Of a stretch of 64,000 bases of DNA, positions 10,016 to 21,400 are shown piece after piece. This stretch comes from Bombus terrestris (Eukaryota; Arthropoda; Insecta; Hymenoptera; Apidae), in NCBI RefSeq assembly GCF_910591885.1, contig NC_063279.1, positions 13,764,001-13,828,000 on the forward strand, given 5' to 3'. The notes beneath the pieces are model-generated. The model saw nothing but the letters and a program-made list of their open reading frames with translations, ran no database searches and was not told where the DNA came from. Numbering within the stretch: the stretch's first letter is position 1; each line of letters opens with the position of its first letter. Both the position numbers and the translations under genes were made by a program.

Positions 10016-10856
10016 GTTCAAAATACATAAATGACAACTGTATTGCCTAAAAACTGTTAGATGTGTATATTGTGTTTGAAGAATTCACATTGCTCGATTT
10101 GAAATTTCACGCTAGAATTTCACAGAATTTTGTTCTTCATGAGCTACTTGATTTTAAGTGTGTCACTTCAAATTTTAAATGAAATAATTATTATTTATTT
10201 TAATTGCATTTTTTCGCTGACATTTTTGCGAGCAGATTAATTATATCCATCGTCAAGTGTTTTCGAGTGTGTTCATAAATGAATTGTTATCCTGGTTTTG
10301 AAAACTTCATAGAACGATTCTATAACTCTTTTAAATGGTCTATTGCAGATCTTTTATTATCAGTAGGTAAATATAATATCTGTTAAAATTGATAAAATTT
10401 GTTGCATACGTGGCGCTACCTTTTGGAATTCGTTATTATAACACATTCCAGATATCAAATATGATTTTATCACAGACGCCACTTAAAAAAATACATATAT
10501 TCAACTAGTACGATTGATATTTAATTATTATTAAATATTTCGAAGAAGAACAACATTTGATCAGGAAATTAAACAAGGTATAAAATAAATTATGGATTTC
10601 GTATTTTATGGAATTTCGTATCATCATACACGAACTATCTAATTATATATATGTAATTATAAAAAAATGTTATAGAATAAAAATGAGGTTGAAGGAATTC
10701 AAATATTTACACTTATTAAGGACTATTGTTTCATAATATTATAATTAAAAACACCTGACTAATAGAAAGATTTAAAAGAAATAGAATTTTGTAATATCAA
10801 TTAAAATACTACATTCAAATAGAGGTGTCCATGATTTAGTTGTTTCGTTAACCAGA
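10016..10856. other. Intergenic region between two head-to-head genes
   Basis: About 840 bp of strongly A+T-rich DNA separating the presumed 5' ends of the minus gene (10015) and the plus gene (10857). It may hold both promoters or untranslated first exons. I saw no clear TATA or initiator pair and no other ORF worth reporting. Confidence 0.4.
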
Positions 10857-11046
10857 ATGACTTCTTATGTTTTTTTGTGTCGCGCACAGAGTAATTTAAA
10901 TATTCTGCTAACCTGTTTTAATACTCCGTGTATGGAAAATCGGCAGAATGTTCTTAACGGATCCGATATGTTAGATAACGACGACAGGATACTGGAGAAC
11001 ATAGAAGTGAAAGAAGTGAAGACACCAAGCCCTTTATCTTCTGCTG
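10857..11046 (+). CDS. Uncharacterised Ser/Asn-rich protein, first visible coding exon
   Basis: ATG at 10857 opens 63 codons plus one base, ending ...TCT TCT GCT G before donor GTAGGA (GT at 11047-11048). The leftover G joins AT at 12123 to make an Asp codon, so the phase matches the long exon exactly. An alternative is that the sequence before GCGCACAG (AG ending at about 10889) is intron: a T-rich tract precedes it and a second Met lies downstream (MENRQNVLNGSD). The encoded segment is acidic (LDNDDRILENIEVKEVK). No homologue recognised. Confidence 0.6.
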
Positions 11047-12122
11047 GTAGGAATTTTATTTTCTCCAATTTTACATGTACTGTTACTATTAAAGCTTCAT
11101 TCTCATCTTTTATTTAATTTTCTCATTTTAATTTATAATTAATGACAACGTCAGTGTGTAGTTATAATTTTTAAATACAAACTTTTATTATTATTTAGAC
11201 GAATGTTATTTTTAATTTCTTTCTGAATCATTATCAATTATTGGAAGGTTCAATTATGACAATTTATATAATTATAATTATATAATTATACAATTATATA
11301 ATTAAATATAATTAAGTCGAATCATAATATTTTATATGTACAATAATCGAATGATTGAAAATACTTTTAATTCATTTTCTATCTCATAACCTCTGGCATT
11401 CCTCTTTTACATCGCAAGTTCAAGGAATATCGACATTTTTATCATCGAATAAAGTTAATGACGTGATAGCAATATTTTTAGAGCGGCAACTGATATTGTT
11501 CTCAGCGAACAAAAAATTTAAATGCAAAGTAGTCGATCCTTAAAAATCCATATTAGTAGGTAATGCTTTTGAATTGAAAAAGAAACTATATTTTTGATCA
11601 AAATTCTTTAGCTTTTAAAAATGATTAAAACATCCATTACTTTTTAAATATTATTATACGTACTTCTATATATCACTAAATTTCATAACGAAACTACACT
11701 AAAATGCTAAAATAAGACTTTAAAACTTTGAAACATTGAATACAGATTGAAAAATTATTTAATAAATCATTTTGGAGAGTTATTAAAATTGTTTTTAACC
11801 CTTAAATACATAATATTGTCATTTGACAATGTAGAGTCATCCCAAAGGTCTTCGTAGCGTATATATAATAACATATTCATTTTATAATTATATAATCAAT
11901 AATATAATTAGTAGAATCTTGCACAAACTTTGGAGTAAAATTTTATAGCATTTTATTTGACTAAAAATAGCGTCTTTACAAGATTTACGAAAATTTTTCG
12001 TAATATATAATATACGTAATGTATAATAATATACAAGTCAAATGAAAATGATTTCAACTGTAAAGAATTTTTCTATGCTTCGAACCTAAAATAAATAAAA
12101 TTTATGTAATCCTAATGATTAG
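11047..12122 (+). other. Intron of the plus-strand Ser/Asn-rich gene
   Basis: 1076 bp of very A+T-rich DNA, including a tract of TATAATTA-like repeats at about 11260-11310. Donor GTAGGA; acceptor GATTAG preceded by CCTAAT but only a weak pyrimidine tract. Nothing coding seen. Confidence 0.55.
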
Positions 12123-15100
12123 ATTGTTCGATTAACGAAGACGAAGAGAACACAGGAAGCGATAGTAGTTCCGGAGGAAGTTCGCCATCCGATCTCAAGA
12201 AGCGTCTTCAGCATCATCCATCACCAAATGAAGCGACACGTCTGGCTAGTCGCGTAATTAACATCAACCGTCGTCTATCCCGAAAACGAGATTTCTATTT
12301 CCACGAAACAAGTAACCGAATTGAAGAAAACGAAGAAACAGAAGAACAAGAAACAATATTTCCCAAAAGGTCTTTTGGCGATTTCAAAGCAAAAGACGCA
12401 CGAGTGCGAAGAAGGGCGAAAATTCATCTCGAAAACGAAACAAATCGAAATATGGTTGTCTCGAATCCCAGTGAAATCAGCACTTCCGACTTACAAGACA
12501 ATTCAGTCAACAATAACAGCCAAACGTCAAATAGAAGCTCAGTGATCGAAAATAAAGTTAAAGGAATGTCAGAAAAATATTCGGTGCAACATCCATCGGT
12601 AGAAATCGAAATGCTAAGAAATAATACTCAACGACATTCATCATTATCAGCAAGATTATATCGTAATCAACAGGAAGAGACAAATAATGATTCCTCTAGA
12701 TCTCAAAAAAACATGTTCCACCATATTTATCCTGATACATCTTGCGAAAATTTACCGAAAAATAGAATTGAGTTGCAACCAATTTCACCAATTTCGTTGA
12801 AAAGTTCTTTACACAATAAATATAGGCCTTGTCGTGGAGTAATTTTGCAGAATCTTAGTTCTGGCAGTGAGGCAGATTCCAATTTTGAGGTTATGTCGGA
12901 CAGAATTGGTTCTAGTCACAAAATTGATCGTTTAATGCCTCTTACGCTACGAGAAACTAATATTTCTCCAAATTTATGTACTAATAATTTGGAGATACAA
13001 AATCTAAACGATACTTTATCTTTATCTTCGGAAAGATCGTCTAACCAAACACTTGTTAATTCATCGAGAAATGATTATCTTGAAAATGTTTCGTCTCTTG
13101 TTCCAAGAATGGATTTCAGTGGAAGTAAATTACAGCAGGGTTTAAATGAACCTTTAACATTCGTATCTGTGGGTCCTTTAAGAAAAACACCGCGTGAAAG
13201 GTCTTTTTATAGAAAATTGGGCAGTTCGAGAAGCGATTGTGGTCAAAATATGAAAGAGACTGTAGATGAGCCAATGTTCTTTTCTGCTAGACAAAAAATT
13301 CGTGACTATAATAAAGAATGCTTACAATCGCCACGATCTGTATTTGAAACCCCAATTTATCCCAATATGCCCGCAAACATTCTGAAAAATAAAATTTCTA
13401 AAACCTTATCTAATAATATGGTAAATTTTGGAGAAAATATTTATAATGAAAATGCTAAACAAAGCAGTGAGAAGATTTTTGATCAACATGAACAAGAAAT
13501 AATCGCAAAGGAATATATTAATTCTCCAAATTTGAAATTTTGTGAAAATCAAACTTTCATTACCCGTGAAAAGATTTCTAATGAAAATACTAATTGTGAA
13601 AAGATTCATTATGAAAACAAACGAGAAATGGTGGCAAATGAGTATTTCGATCCTTCTCAAAATAAAAACTTTACTTCAACCCCCAAAAGTGTAGCGTCAC
13701 CAGAAACTATTGTACAAAATTCAATATTTGGAAATGGCTCAAATAACAATTCAGAATTTTCTACAAATGCTGATAATGGACAAGGATTCAAGGAAGCAAT
13801 ATCGAAATGTATATTAAATTACGATAACAACGAAATTAATATTTCTCAGTTAAAAAATATTACCTCTCCGCCATTTAAATCTAATGCAAGCGAAAATCAA
13901 AGTACAGCTTCTTCGTTTAAAGAATTTTTCGTCAGCGACTTCACAAAATTGTCACAAAACGGAGAAAATTGCTGTTCACCACAATCTATCATGAATAGCC
14001 AAGGAACACATAATTCGCATGGAAGCAAAAATGGCAATAGCCAAGAATTCATAAACGTACCAACTCTAGTTTTAAATTCACAAGAAATATCATACTCAAC
14101 ATCACCAAACAGTAAAGTTTGTTCGGAGAGACATTTAGATCCAAATGCTTTGATCATAGCGTTGTCAAACGCGTCCTTGAAACAACAAGCAGCGAAAGAT
14201 GTTTCAGGAAATACTTGCAGCAAATCCTGTACTGATAGCAAGACAGTTTTTAGGTTAGGATCCCCTGAAAATAATTTATCGATGGATGTATGTTTCTCAA
14301 AGTCCGATGAGAATCGAAGTAAATTAACAACATCTACAACATCTTGCAGATCATCTCTTAGTATAAAATCTAAGATACCTATAAAAATACCAAGTAATAG
14401 AAGCAAACTATCAATTCGAAGCAAATTTAATGAAAGTGATAAAGGAATAATGAGTCCAAGAAATTCCAGTAGACAAACTTTTCGAAGCAATTCCTCGTCA
14501 CTTGAAAATCTTCAATTTGTTTCCACATCACATGAAAATTTACCTTTTATGAAGAATTATGCGATTATGTCCGAATCTTCTATGAAAATAGAGTCACAGG
14601 AACAAGAAAAATATTTCAATTTGGAGAGTATAAAAAATGAGTCGGTTAGTGTGGAAAAATCGGATGTAATTTTGGAAGACGCTCAATCAAAAACTACGAG
14701 AAAAGAGAATCAGGATTGTGAGGAATCTTCTATTAATCGTCACACGATAGACACTTTTAGGTCTTTAAATTTTTCTGATAATCCAAAAAGGTCTGAAAAG
14801 AAAAACGAACAAAATATTTTCGAGCAAAATATTTCTTCGGAAAATGAATCAGAAACTTCGTCACCTTACGATACTCGAGAGTCAGTAAAAGAGATCGAAG
14901 AGCCAGAGGAATCTAAAGAATTGAATACTTTTTCTCCAAGAAATATATCTACCAGTTCTCCTTTAGAAAGTTACCGAGATAAACATTTAAATAATACCTA
15001 CGAAGGAGAATGTTTCGAAAAAATCACCGAAGAACGAAAAACAAATTTATTCGAGAATCAAATAGGGGACGGTGGTTGCCAGGAGTTTCTGATCGAAGAC

Positions 15101-16420
15101 TCAAGAAAATTTAAATCCTTCAACACGTCTGCAGAGGACGAAGAACTAATCAAACCAAAAAAAGTTACTGACAAGCTTCGATTTTCGCTAGAAAAACTAG
15201 CAGTCGAGCAGATTCGAAGAAATTTAAACTCTGAACAAACGAGAACTATTCAATCAGATACTACCGCATTTTTTACAGAGAAATCCTATGAAATTCCACA
15301 ATTTACTCTCGCAGGTTCTTCCTCGATGTCGAAGCTGCGCTGCGACAAATCAAGAGACTCACCACGGTTTAAGAAAAAGAGTCAAGACAGATTTCCTTTC
15401 ACGATTTCGGAAAAAACGAGCATCGCCTCGATGAAGTTCAAGGTACCTGGTCGACTAGGCAACCTGGACGAAGACGAGGAAGATAGAAAGTACAGGTTAG
15501 ACACGCACCCGAGTATAACTAGATTGGCCGGTTATGCATTGGAGGATTCACCCGCGGATATTATCAGTTATATGGTGCAGACAGAATTGGAGAATCGTTA
15601 CTTAAAATCTTCTGGGATGAAAGGACTAGTAAAAAAAATTTCTGCCAGATGGAAAAGACCGAAAAGATGCGGTAACGGAATTGGACCGACGAAGGTAACT
15701 AGCGTCATTTACAAAAATCGAGATTATCAAGAAGAATGCGAGAGCTCGAATTGCTCAGAATCGTCATCTTTACAGGAATTTAAAATATACGAGAGTTTGG
15801 AAGGAAAATTATGTGATCCTGAACCTAGTCCTGACTCTCCAAACGAAAGGTCGTCAATTATTTCTAACAAAAATTTGTCTAATACGAAAAATAGTAAAAA
15901 CAGGCTGTCGAGTATTGAAAATCCTTGCAGACGCTATGATTGTGATGATTTATGGGTTCAAGCGTTCAAAAATTCTAATCACGAAAAGGGGAAGAAAAAT
16001 GTAGAAATAGCCGATGAAGTAGATGAGGATAAATTAAAAAATCCTTACTCGGTATTTTTTGTAAAAAGCGCGCAAGGAATGCCAGAGACCTCTACTAAAG
16101 CGTTTGTTCCAAAAAATGAGAAACAGGAACAAGATGTTTCTATGGAAAAACGAAAGAATCGGGTAAAATTCCGTACAAATTCTCTAACCATGACATCGAA
16201 GTTAGACGAAAATGTTTGCAACGAATCCATTAAGAGCAGAAATTTTGAACGTACTAGAAGAAATAGAAATGCGCAGAGCGGATGTTTTTGTTTACGATTT
16301 TATCGAATGATCATACCGATCTCATTTGGTTCGATTTCCAAATATCGGTCAAGAATAAATGACAATTCATCGTCGGTAAAGAAGAGATCTCGTATGTCAT
16401 TACAGAAAAAGAAAGGTTGA
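12123..16420 (+). CDS. Uncharacterised Ser/Asn-rich protein, long 3' exon (1431 codons)
   Basis: A single open frame from the acceptor at 12121-12122 to TGA at 16418-16420. With the first exon the protein would be about 1495 residues. Most of it is low complexity: a Ser/Gly patch (SDSSSGGSSPSD), Asn/Ser/Glu-rich linkers, and SR-like stretches near 14330-14450. Around 13430-13670 two degenerate copies of a ~35-residue segment occur (QEIIAKEYINSPN against REMVANEYFDPSQ). A more ordered, charged block at about 15420-15690 (RLGNLDEDEEDRKYRLD..., SITRLAGYALEDSP, VKKISARWKRPKRCG) is the likeliest conserved core. The C terminus is basic with a Cys/aromatic patch (SGCFCLRFYRM). No enzyme motif, signal peptide or membrane span was found and I do not recognise the family. 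The length and persistent frame make it a confident gene. Confidence 0.85.
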
Positions 16421-18192
16421 CACTTGTATCCCATGCTCTGTCGGTAGAACGAATGTTTGTTGAATTTTTATAATTATGTATGTACATACATAAACGATTA
16501 ACAAATGATTGCAAATTAACTTGGAAATTTTGTTTTAGTTGTTAGCCAAACTTCAAGATACTTTTTTATCTATATGTGTATACTTGCAAAATTATGTATT
16601 CAATTATTGTTCTAACTCATTTACACAATTTGAGTCTTTTCTGACTCATCTTTATATGAACATTTTTTTAATTGTGAATATCTGCAGACCAAATATACAT
16701 CGAAAATCAACAACAAGAGTCATGACAAATAGGAGTACGATATCGTCGTTCATATTCTTTATTTATACGTCGTTCATACATATCTCATTTATTCTCAATA
16801 TTAGTGTTGCACGCTTACTTCCATCTTTTTTTTTTTTACTTTTCTTATTATTTTGCTTCCCTTCTTTGCATACGAGTGAATCTTTGCTGAAAATGCGCGT
16901 TTATCGAGTTTATCGCCTTAATAAAACGTTCTTTCGCTACGCTTTCTTTAACTTATTATCGTTATTATCGTTACCATTATAGAAAAAATAAGTCTTTAAA
17001 TAATCACATAAGAGCCGTCGAGCCGTCGAGAATTGTGGGGAAAAAGGAGTGGCAGGGAATAAGAGAGAACGTGTTTATATACATACATGCATACATACGT
17101 GTATTTTGTCAACTCACATGTAAACGGTTCGCGTATAGGTAGTCACGTATGTGTATGCTCGAATGATAATCGTATGTATGGATCTGTCGTGTGTACGCAT
17201 GGGTATATGACGTATCTGCACATGTGTATGTGTTAAGTATCCAAGGATGAAGGTAACGTGTTTTTCGAAGTAATAGAGTTGGTTGGCTCTATATGGTATT
17301 TTCGCTTACCAGCTCCCTCGAAATAACGATGATGTCGCTCTAAGCCTAGAAAAAAATCTATCTACCGAGAAGACCAGTCGTTTTCGTTTTAATTTAAAAC
17401 TATATATACGAGGTACGCATTACGCGTTATTCCGCTATGTGACCGGGAGGAGCTTTAATCGATTCGATGAAGAGAGGTGGTCAACGACCACCGAGAGAGA
17501 CCGGCGAAAAGGAGCATAAAAGAAACCAACTTTAAAGGCAATGCGTTTCCGCGATCTGCCTCGAGAGTACGCTGTTTCTTTCTTTCGTTCTTAGTTTTTT
17601 CTTCCTTCTACCGTTTCTAAAAAAGGAATGGAAGCTCTCGGTTCACGCAGTGTATACCCTTACATGTTCACGTGCGTACACAGAAACAACTGATCGATAT
17701 ACACAGCATATATTGCTAACGTTATTTTTGTCTATCAATCAATTTACCGTTTAATCAATAACTGTAAAAAAGAAAAGGAACTGAAATCGATAAAAACGAT
17801 ACGTATTAAATAAAAACTAATTAATTGTCGCTCATTCGCGAACACATGAAAGTTTGGTTTCGCTTCGAACGACTACGAGGATAAGAGTCGAATATCATAC
17901 TCGTACATCGTGCTAAACGTCGTAATATAGATACTATACGATGTTGAGATTTTTTTATAAGAAATATGTCGATTGAAATTCTTTGAAATCCATGTTTATC
18001 GCTTATCATTAACAAAACATACCCAAAGTCTATATTTAATCATACTAAACGAAAAAATCGAAAATAGGCGTTTTCTTCCTTCCTCTTTTAGAAACTTCGC
18101 GAAACTTGTCTAAATCTTCTGACTTCTTCCATTTGGCCCTTTTAGCATATGCACCATTCAACTTCGTCTGTTCGAATTTCGCTTACTTCTTG
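16421..18192. other. Tail-to-tail intergenic region with 3' UTRs
   Basis: Holds the 3' UTR of the plus-strand gene and, on the far side, the end of the USP3 gene on the minus strand. An AATAAA near 16919-16924 could be a plus-strand poly(A) signal about 500 bases after the stop. From 17040 to 17260 there are ATACAT/TGTATG-type short repeats. Small ORFs here (up to 147 codons at 16539-16982) are T-rich and look fortuitous. Confidence 0.45.
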
Positions 18193-18198
18193 TTTATT
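18193..18198 (-). promoter_or_regulatory. Poly(A) signal of the USP3-like gene
   Basis: AATAAA on the minus strand, about 63 bases after the stop codon at 18263-18261. It implies a very short 3' UTR. Confidence 0.55.
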
Positions 18199-18260
18199 CG
18201 TTCATGATCATCGTCGTTGAAGCTCGCACCATCAGGACGGGACTGACTGGGGAAACGACG

Positions 18261-18423
18261 TCACAAGGGAGGTGGAATGGAGAATTCTTTCCGCACGTAA
18301 AACAGAATATAGGGTTTACACTTGGCGACTGCGTCCGTGGTTGCTGGTCGTACAGAGCTATCGTTAAAGTGAAACCATTGTCCGTCGTGAACAGCGAAGG
18401 CAGTATAATGTCCAGTTCCAGCA
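18261..18423 (-). CDS. Usp3: USP3 exon 6: His box and C terminus
   Basis: Acceptor CATTTTAG. Encodes AGTGHYTAFAVHDG with the catalytic His, WFHFND, and the final KPYILFYVRK strand, ending at TGA 18263-18261. Confidence 0.93.
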
Positions 18424-21400
18424 CTAAAATGGATATTCCAATATTTATTCTCAAAATAGGTACCATAGCTCTGTTATACAATAGATGAAAGTATTGATTT
18501 TACAATATAAAAATTATGGAATACTTATAAGACTGATGAAACATACTGAATTTTGCTTTGTACAAACAAATATAATATACGTTTAGTTTGTGGTGTGTTG
18601 CCATCTTAAAATGGATATAATGATATATGTTTCTGAATCCATAATTTACAGATTTTATTTAATTCGATAACTTTTTATCAGAATATAAAATCGTATATAC
18701 ATTGGCTCATTGAAAAAAATTATGAATGAGTCTGATTCTGATGATCTAATAAATCAGTTTGTATGTAGAATTAACATAAAAAAAGACGTTTGAGCATACC
18801 CTGAACCGTGGTGTACAATAACGGCAGCTAAGTCATATAAGTGACTATTTGAAGCGCCCAATTTCGTTCCACTCACGCCACGCACCGTAAATGCAGACAT
18901 ATCAAGTGATTTCATCGGAAAATCCACCTGTGTGTCCACCTTCGAGCGATAGGAATTGCACCACCTAAATCTTTTAATGTGAAGGCACAACACCTAAAAT
19001 AAAATAGAATTGTTAAACTATATGTTACAAACAAAGAAAATTTATAAGTTAATATATGGAGACGAATATTATAATAAATATTCTAAAAGTATTTCATTTA
19101 GAGAATTTAAGATTATAATTATATTTTGAAATTACAGACAATGAAGTATGTATTGAACTGTAAAAATTAATAATGTAATCAATACAAAATAGAAACATAC
19201 ATTTATACATTAAGTAATGAAACGTAAAGAGATTCAATATATTATAATATTTTCGAAACAAAACGAAAATATATTCTATAAAAATATTTCTAAATATCTT
19301 CTAAATGAAATAGTTAATAAAAGTATGCTAACATTAGGCAGCCTGTGTATCCAGAACCTCTTGGTGGATCTCTGTTTCCCCATGCAATTGTCACAAAAGT
19401 ATAGTTCGCTATCGGCCAGCTCTTCGACTTTGAAGAATCTCGTTAAGCTGTATGTAAGACTGCATACTTCTTCCTGTTCTTTCGTTCTTCTCTGCAATCT
19501 GTCCGGTATATCCAGTGAAAGATCCTGAAAGGGCTCGTGCGTCTTGGAATCTGTACGGCAGTTCATGCAGTGGACCTGCGCGAGGAAACGCGATCCATAA
19601 TTTGTCCGCGCTTCTCCCAAGAAGAAAATGAATAATAAAATGACTCTCCAAAACAATATTGATTCGGAAAGGGCACTCCCTCTCGTCATTTCGTATTGGA
19701 ATAATAAAATGTAACCGGAAACGCATTAACCCTCGCCTGGTGAGTGCCGGATCATTTTGATACAAGTTGTGTCATGCATAGAAAGTAGGCACCAGTAGAA
19801 TACCAAAGTAGACATTGGTATTATATGCAATAAACAATGCTGATAGAGCTTTGAGATAGTGGAATTATACCTTCTTAAATTTGGTAATAAAATAAGTTTC
19901 CTAAAAATAATTCTTTTGTGTACACTTTTTTCATAATTAAAATGTTTTTAACTAGAATATTCTAAGATTAGACTACCAAAATAAATTAAGCAATAAATTA
20001 AGGAAACAAAATTACAATAATAATATTCAATCACTGTCTTTTCTTTCTATTCTTTTTGCCAACAATATGTGTTTTTGTGAGCTTCTAAATACATCATCTC
20101 TGGTTTTTCTGAAAAACTTTTGTCCTGTATCACTTTAAAACAGTACGATACAGTACAATATGTATTACCAAATTTGGAACTTTTATATATAGTGAAATAA
20201 ATTCCTCGTGTAATAACAATAGTTCTAGAATCATTCATCACAGAACATTTCTTCGAAATCCATACATAAAGTGTATGTTATGCATCAGAATGATACAGCA
20301 TCATCAAGCCGCAAAGCGTTTGATCATCGGTGACCGAGGGTTAAACAGAGCTTCCTCCTTGAACAATCCTACGACTTACCACGCTAAGAAGGGTGCCTCC
20401 AAACACGGCTGTGACGATGCTCTGCTTGCCGCGCAGACCGAGAGGTTCGTGTCCCAGTCTGGGCAACAATTGCAAGAGCTCGGTGTGCAGTCTGTCCAAC
20501 ATGTAGGTAAGAAATTCATGAGCGTCTTGTTGTTGGTAGCCTCGAAATCTTGGTACGACTTTCCAGATGACAAGGAAAAGGCATTCGGGCGAAATGGCTT
20601 GACCGTTTGAGCCACCAAGATTCAAACCAAGGAGTACCTTCCTGAGCTCTTCCGCGAGTAAGGCGTCACTCATGAACTCTTTTGCTCGACCGGGCGTGAC
20701 GATTCGCCCTCTATGTGTGGGCGGTTCGTCGAATGGTATGCCCTCTAGGCATGGCATCTGCGTGAGATACTCGCAAAAATGGCTGATGTTGTTGAATGAT
20801 TGTAACACAACATTCATAAAACAGGTGTTGCCGAGATTTCTCAGGCCGACGACCTTCTTCTCTTTGGTTATCTTGGAGCTCCTACGCTTGGTCGCCGGCC
20901 GATTGTCCCCGCTTGTGCCATCCAACGAGTGTAGCCTCTTCCGCGCTGTTCTCGGTCGGAGGTTCCTTACGACCACTTCCGCTTTCCACAGGGCGTCCGC
21001 GTCGTTATCGTCACTGTTCTCTCTCCTCGAGGACGGCGTCGTAGACGGCGACGTGTTCCAATTCTCCTCATTCTCCTTGTGCTCATCTTTGCGAAATGTG
21101 ACGCGACGTATCTTCTCAATTTGGCCGCTCGTCGTGTCGTTAATTACATACTCATCACACATGTAACTGAAAATGAATGCCTTTGTAAGTACTGACAAGT
21201 CAGGATCGGCGTGCTATTAATTAATTGAAGGGTTCGTGGGTGGATTCTTTATTTTCTTGATATCGAATATTCGATGAATGACTACCTACGACTTAACGCG
21301 TTGTGGCTAAATACAGCCATTCTTTATGGTACACGAAACCTCTAACCAAATTTGACGTATTACGATCTATATTAATTATATACTTATAAAATTTGAGATT

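Noticed and set aside
16539..16982. 147-codon ORF in the 3' region of the plus-strand gene
   Set aside because: Extremely Phe/Leu/Ile/Ser-rich translation of T-rich UTR DNA with no start context.
20860..20873. TCTTTGGTTATCT, identical to the 5' end of miR-9
   Set aside because: It is the complement of the USP3 coding exon (KITKEKK region), the match stops after 13 bases and there is no hairpin partner. Coincidence.
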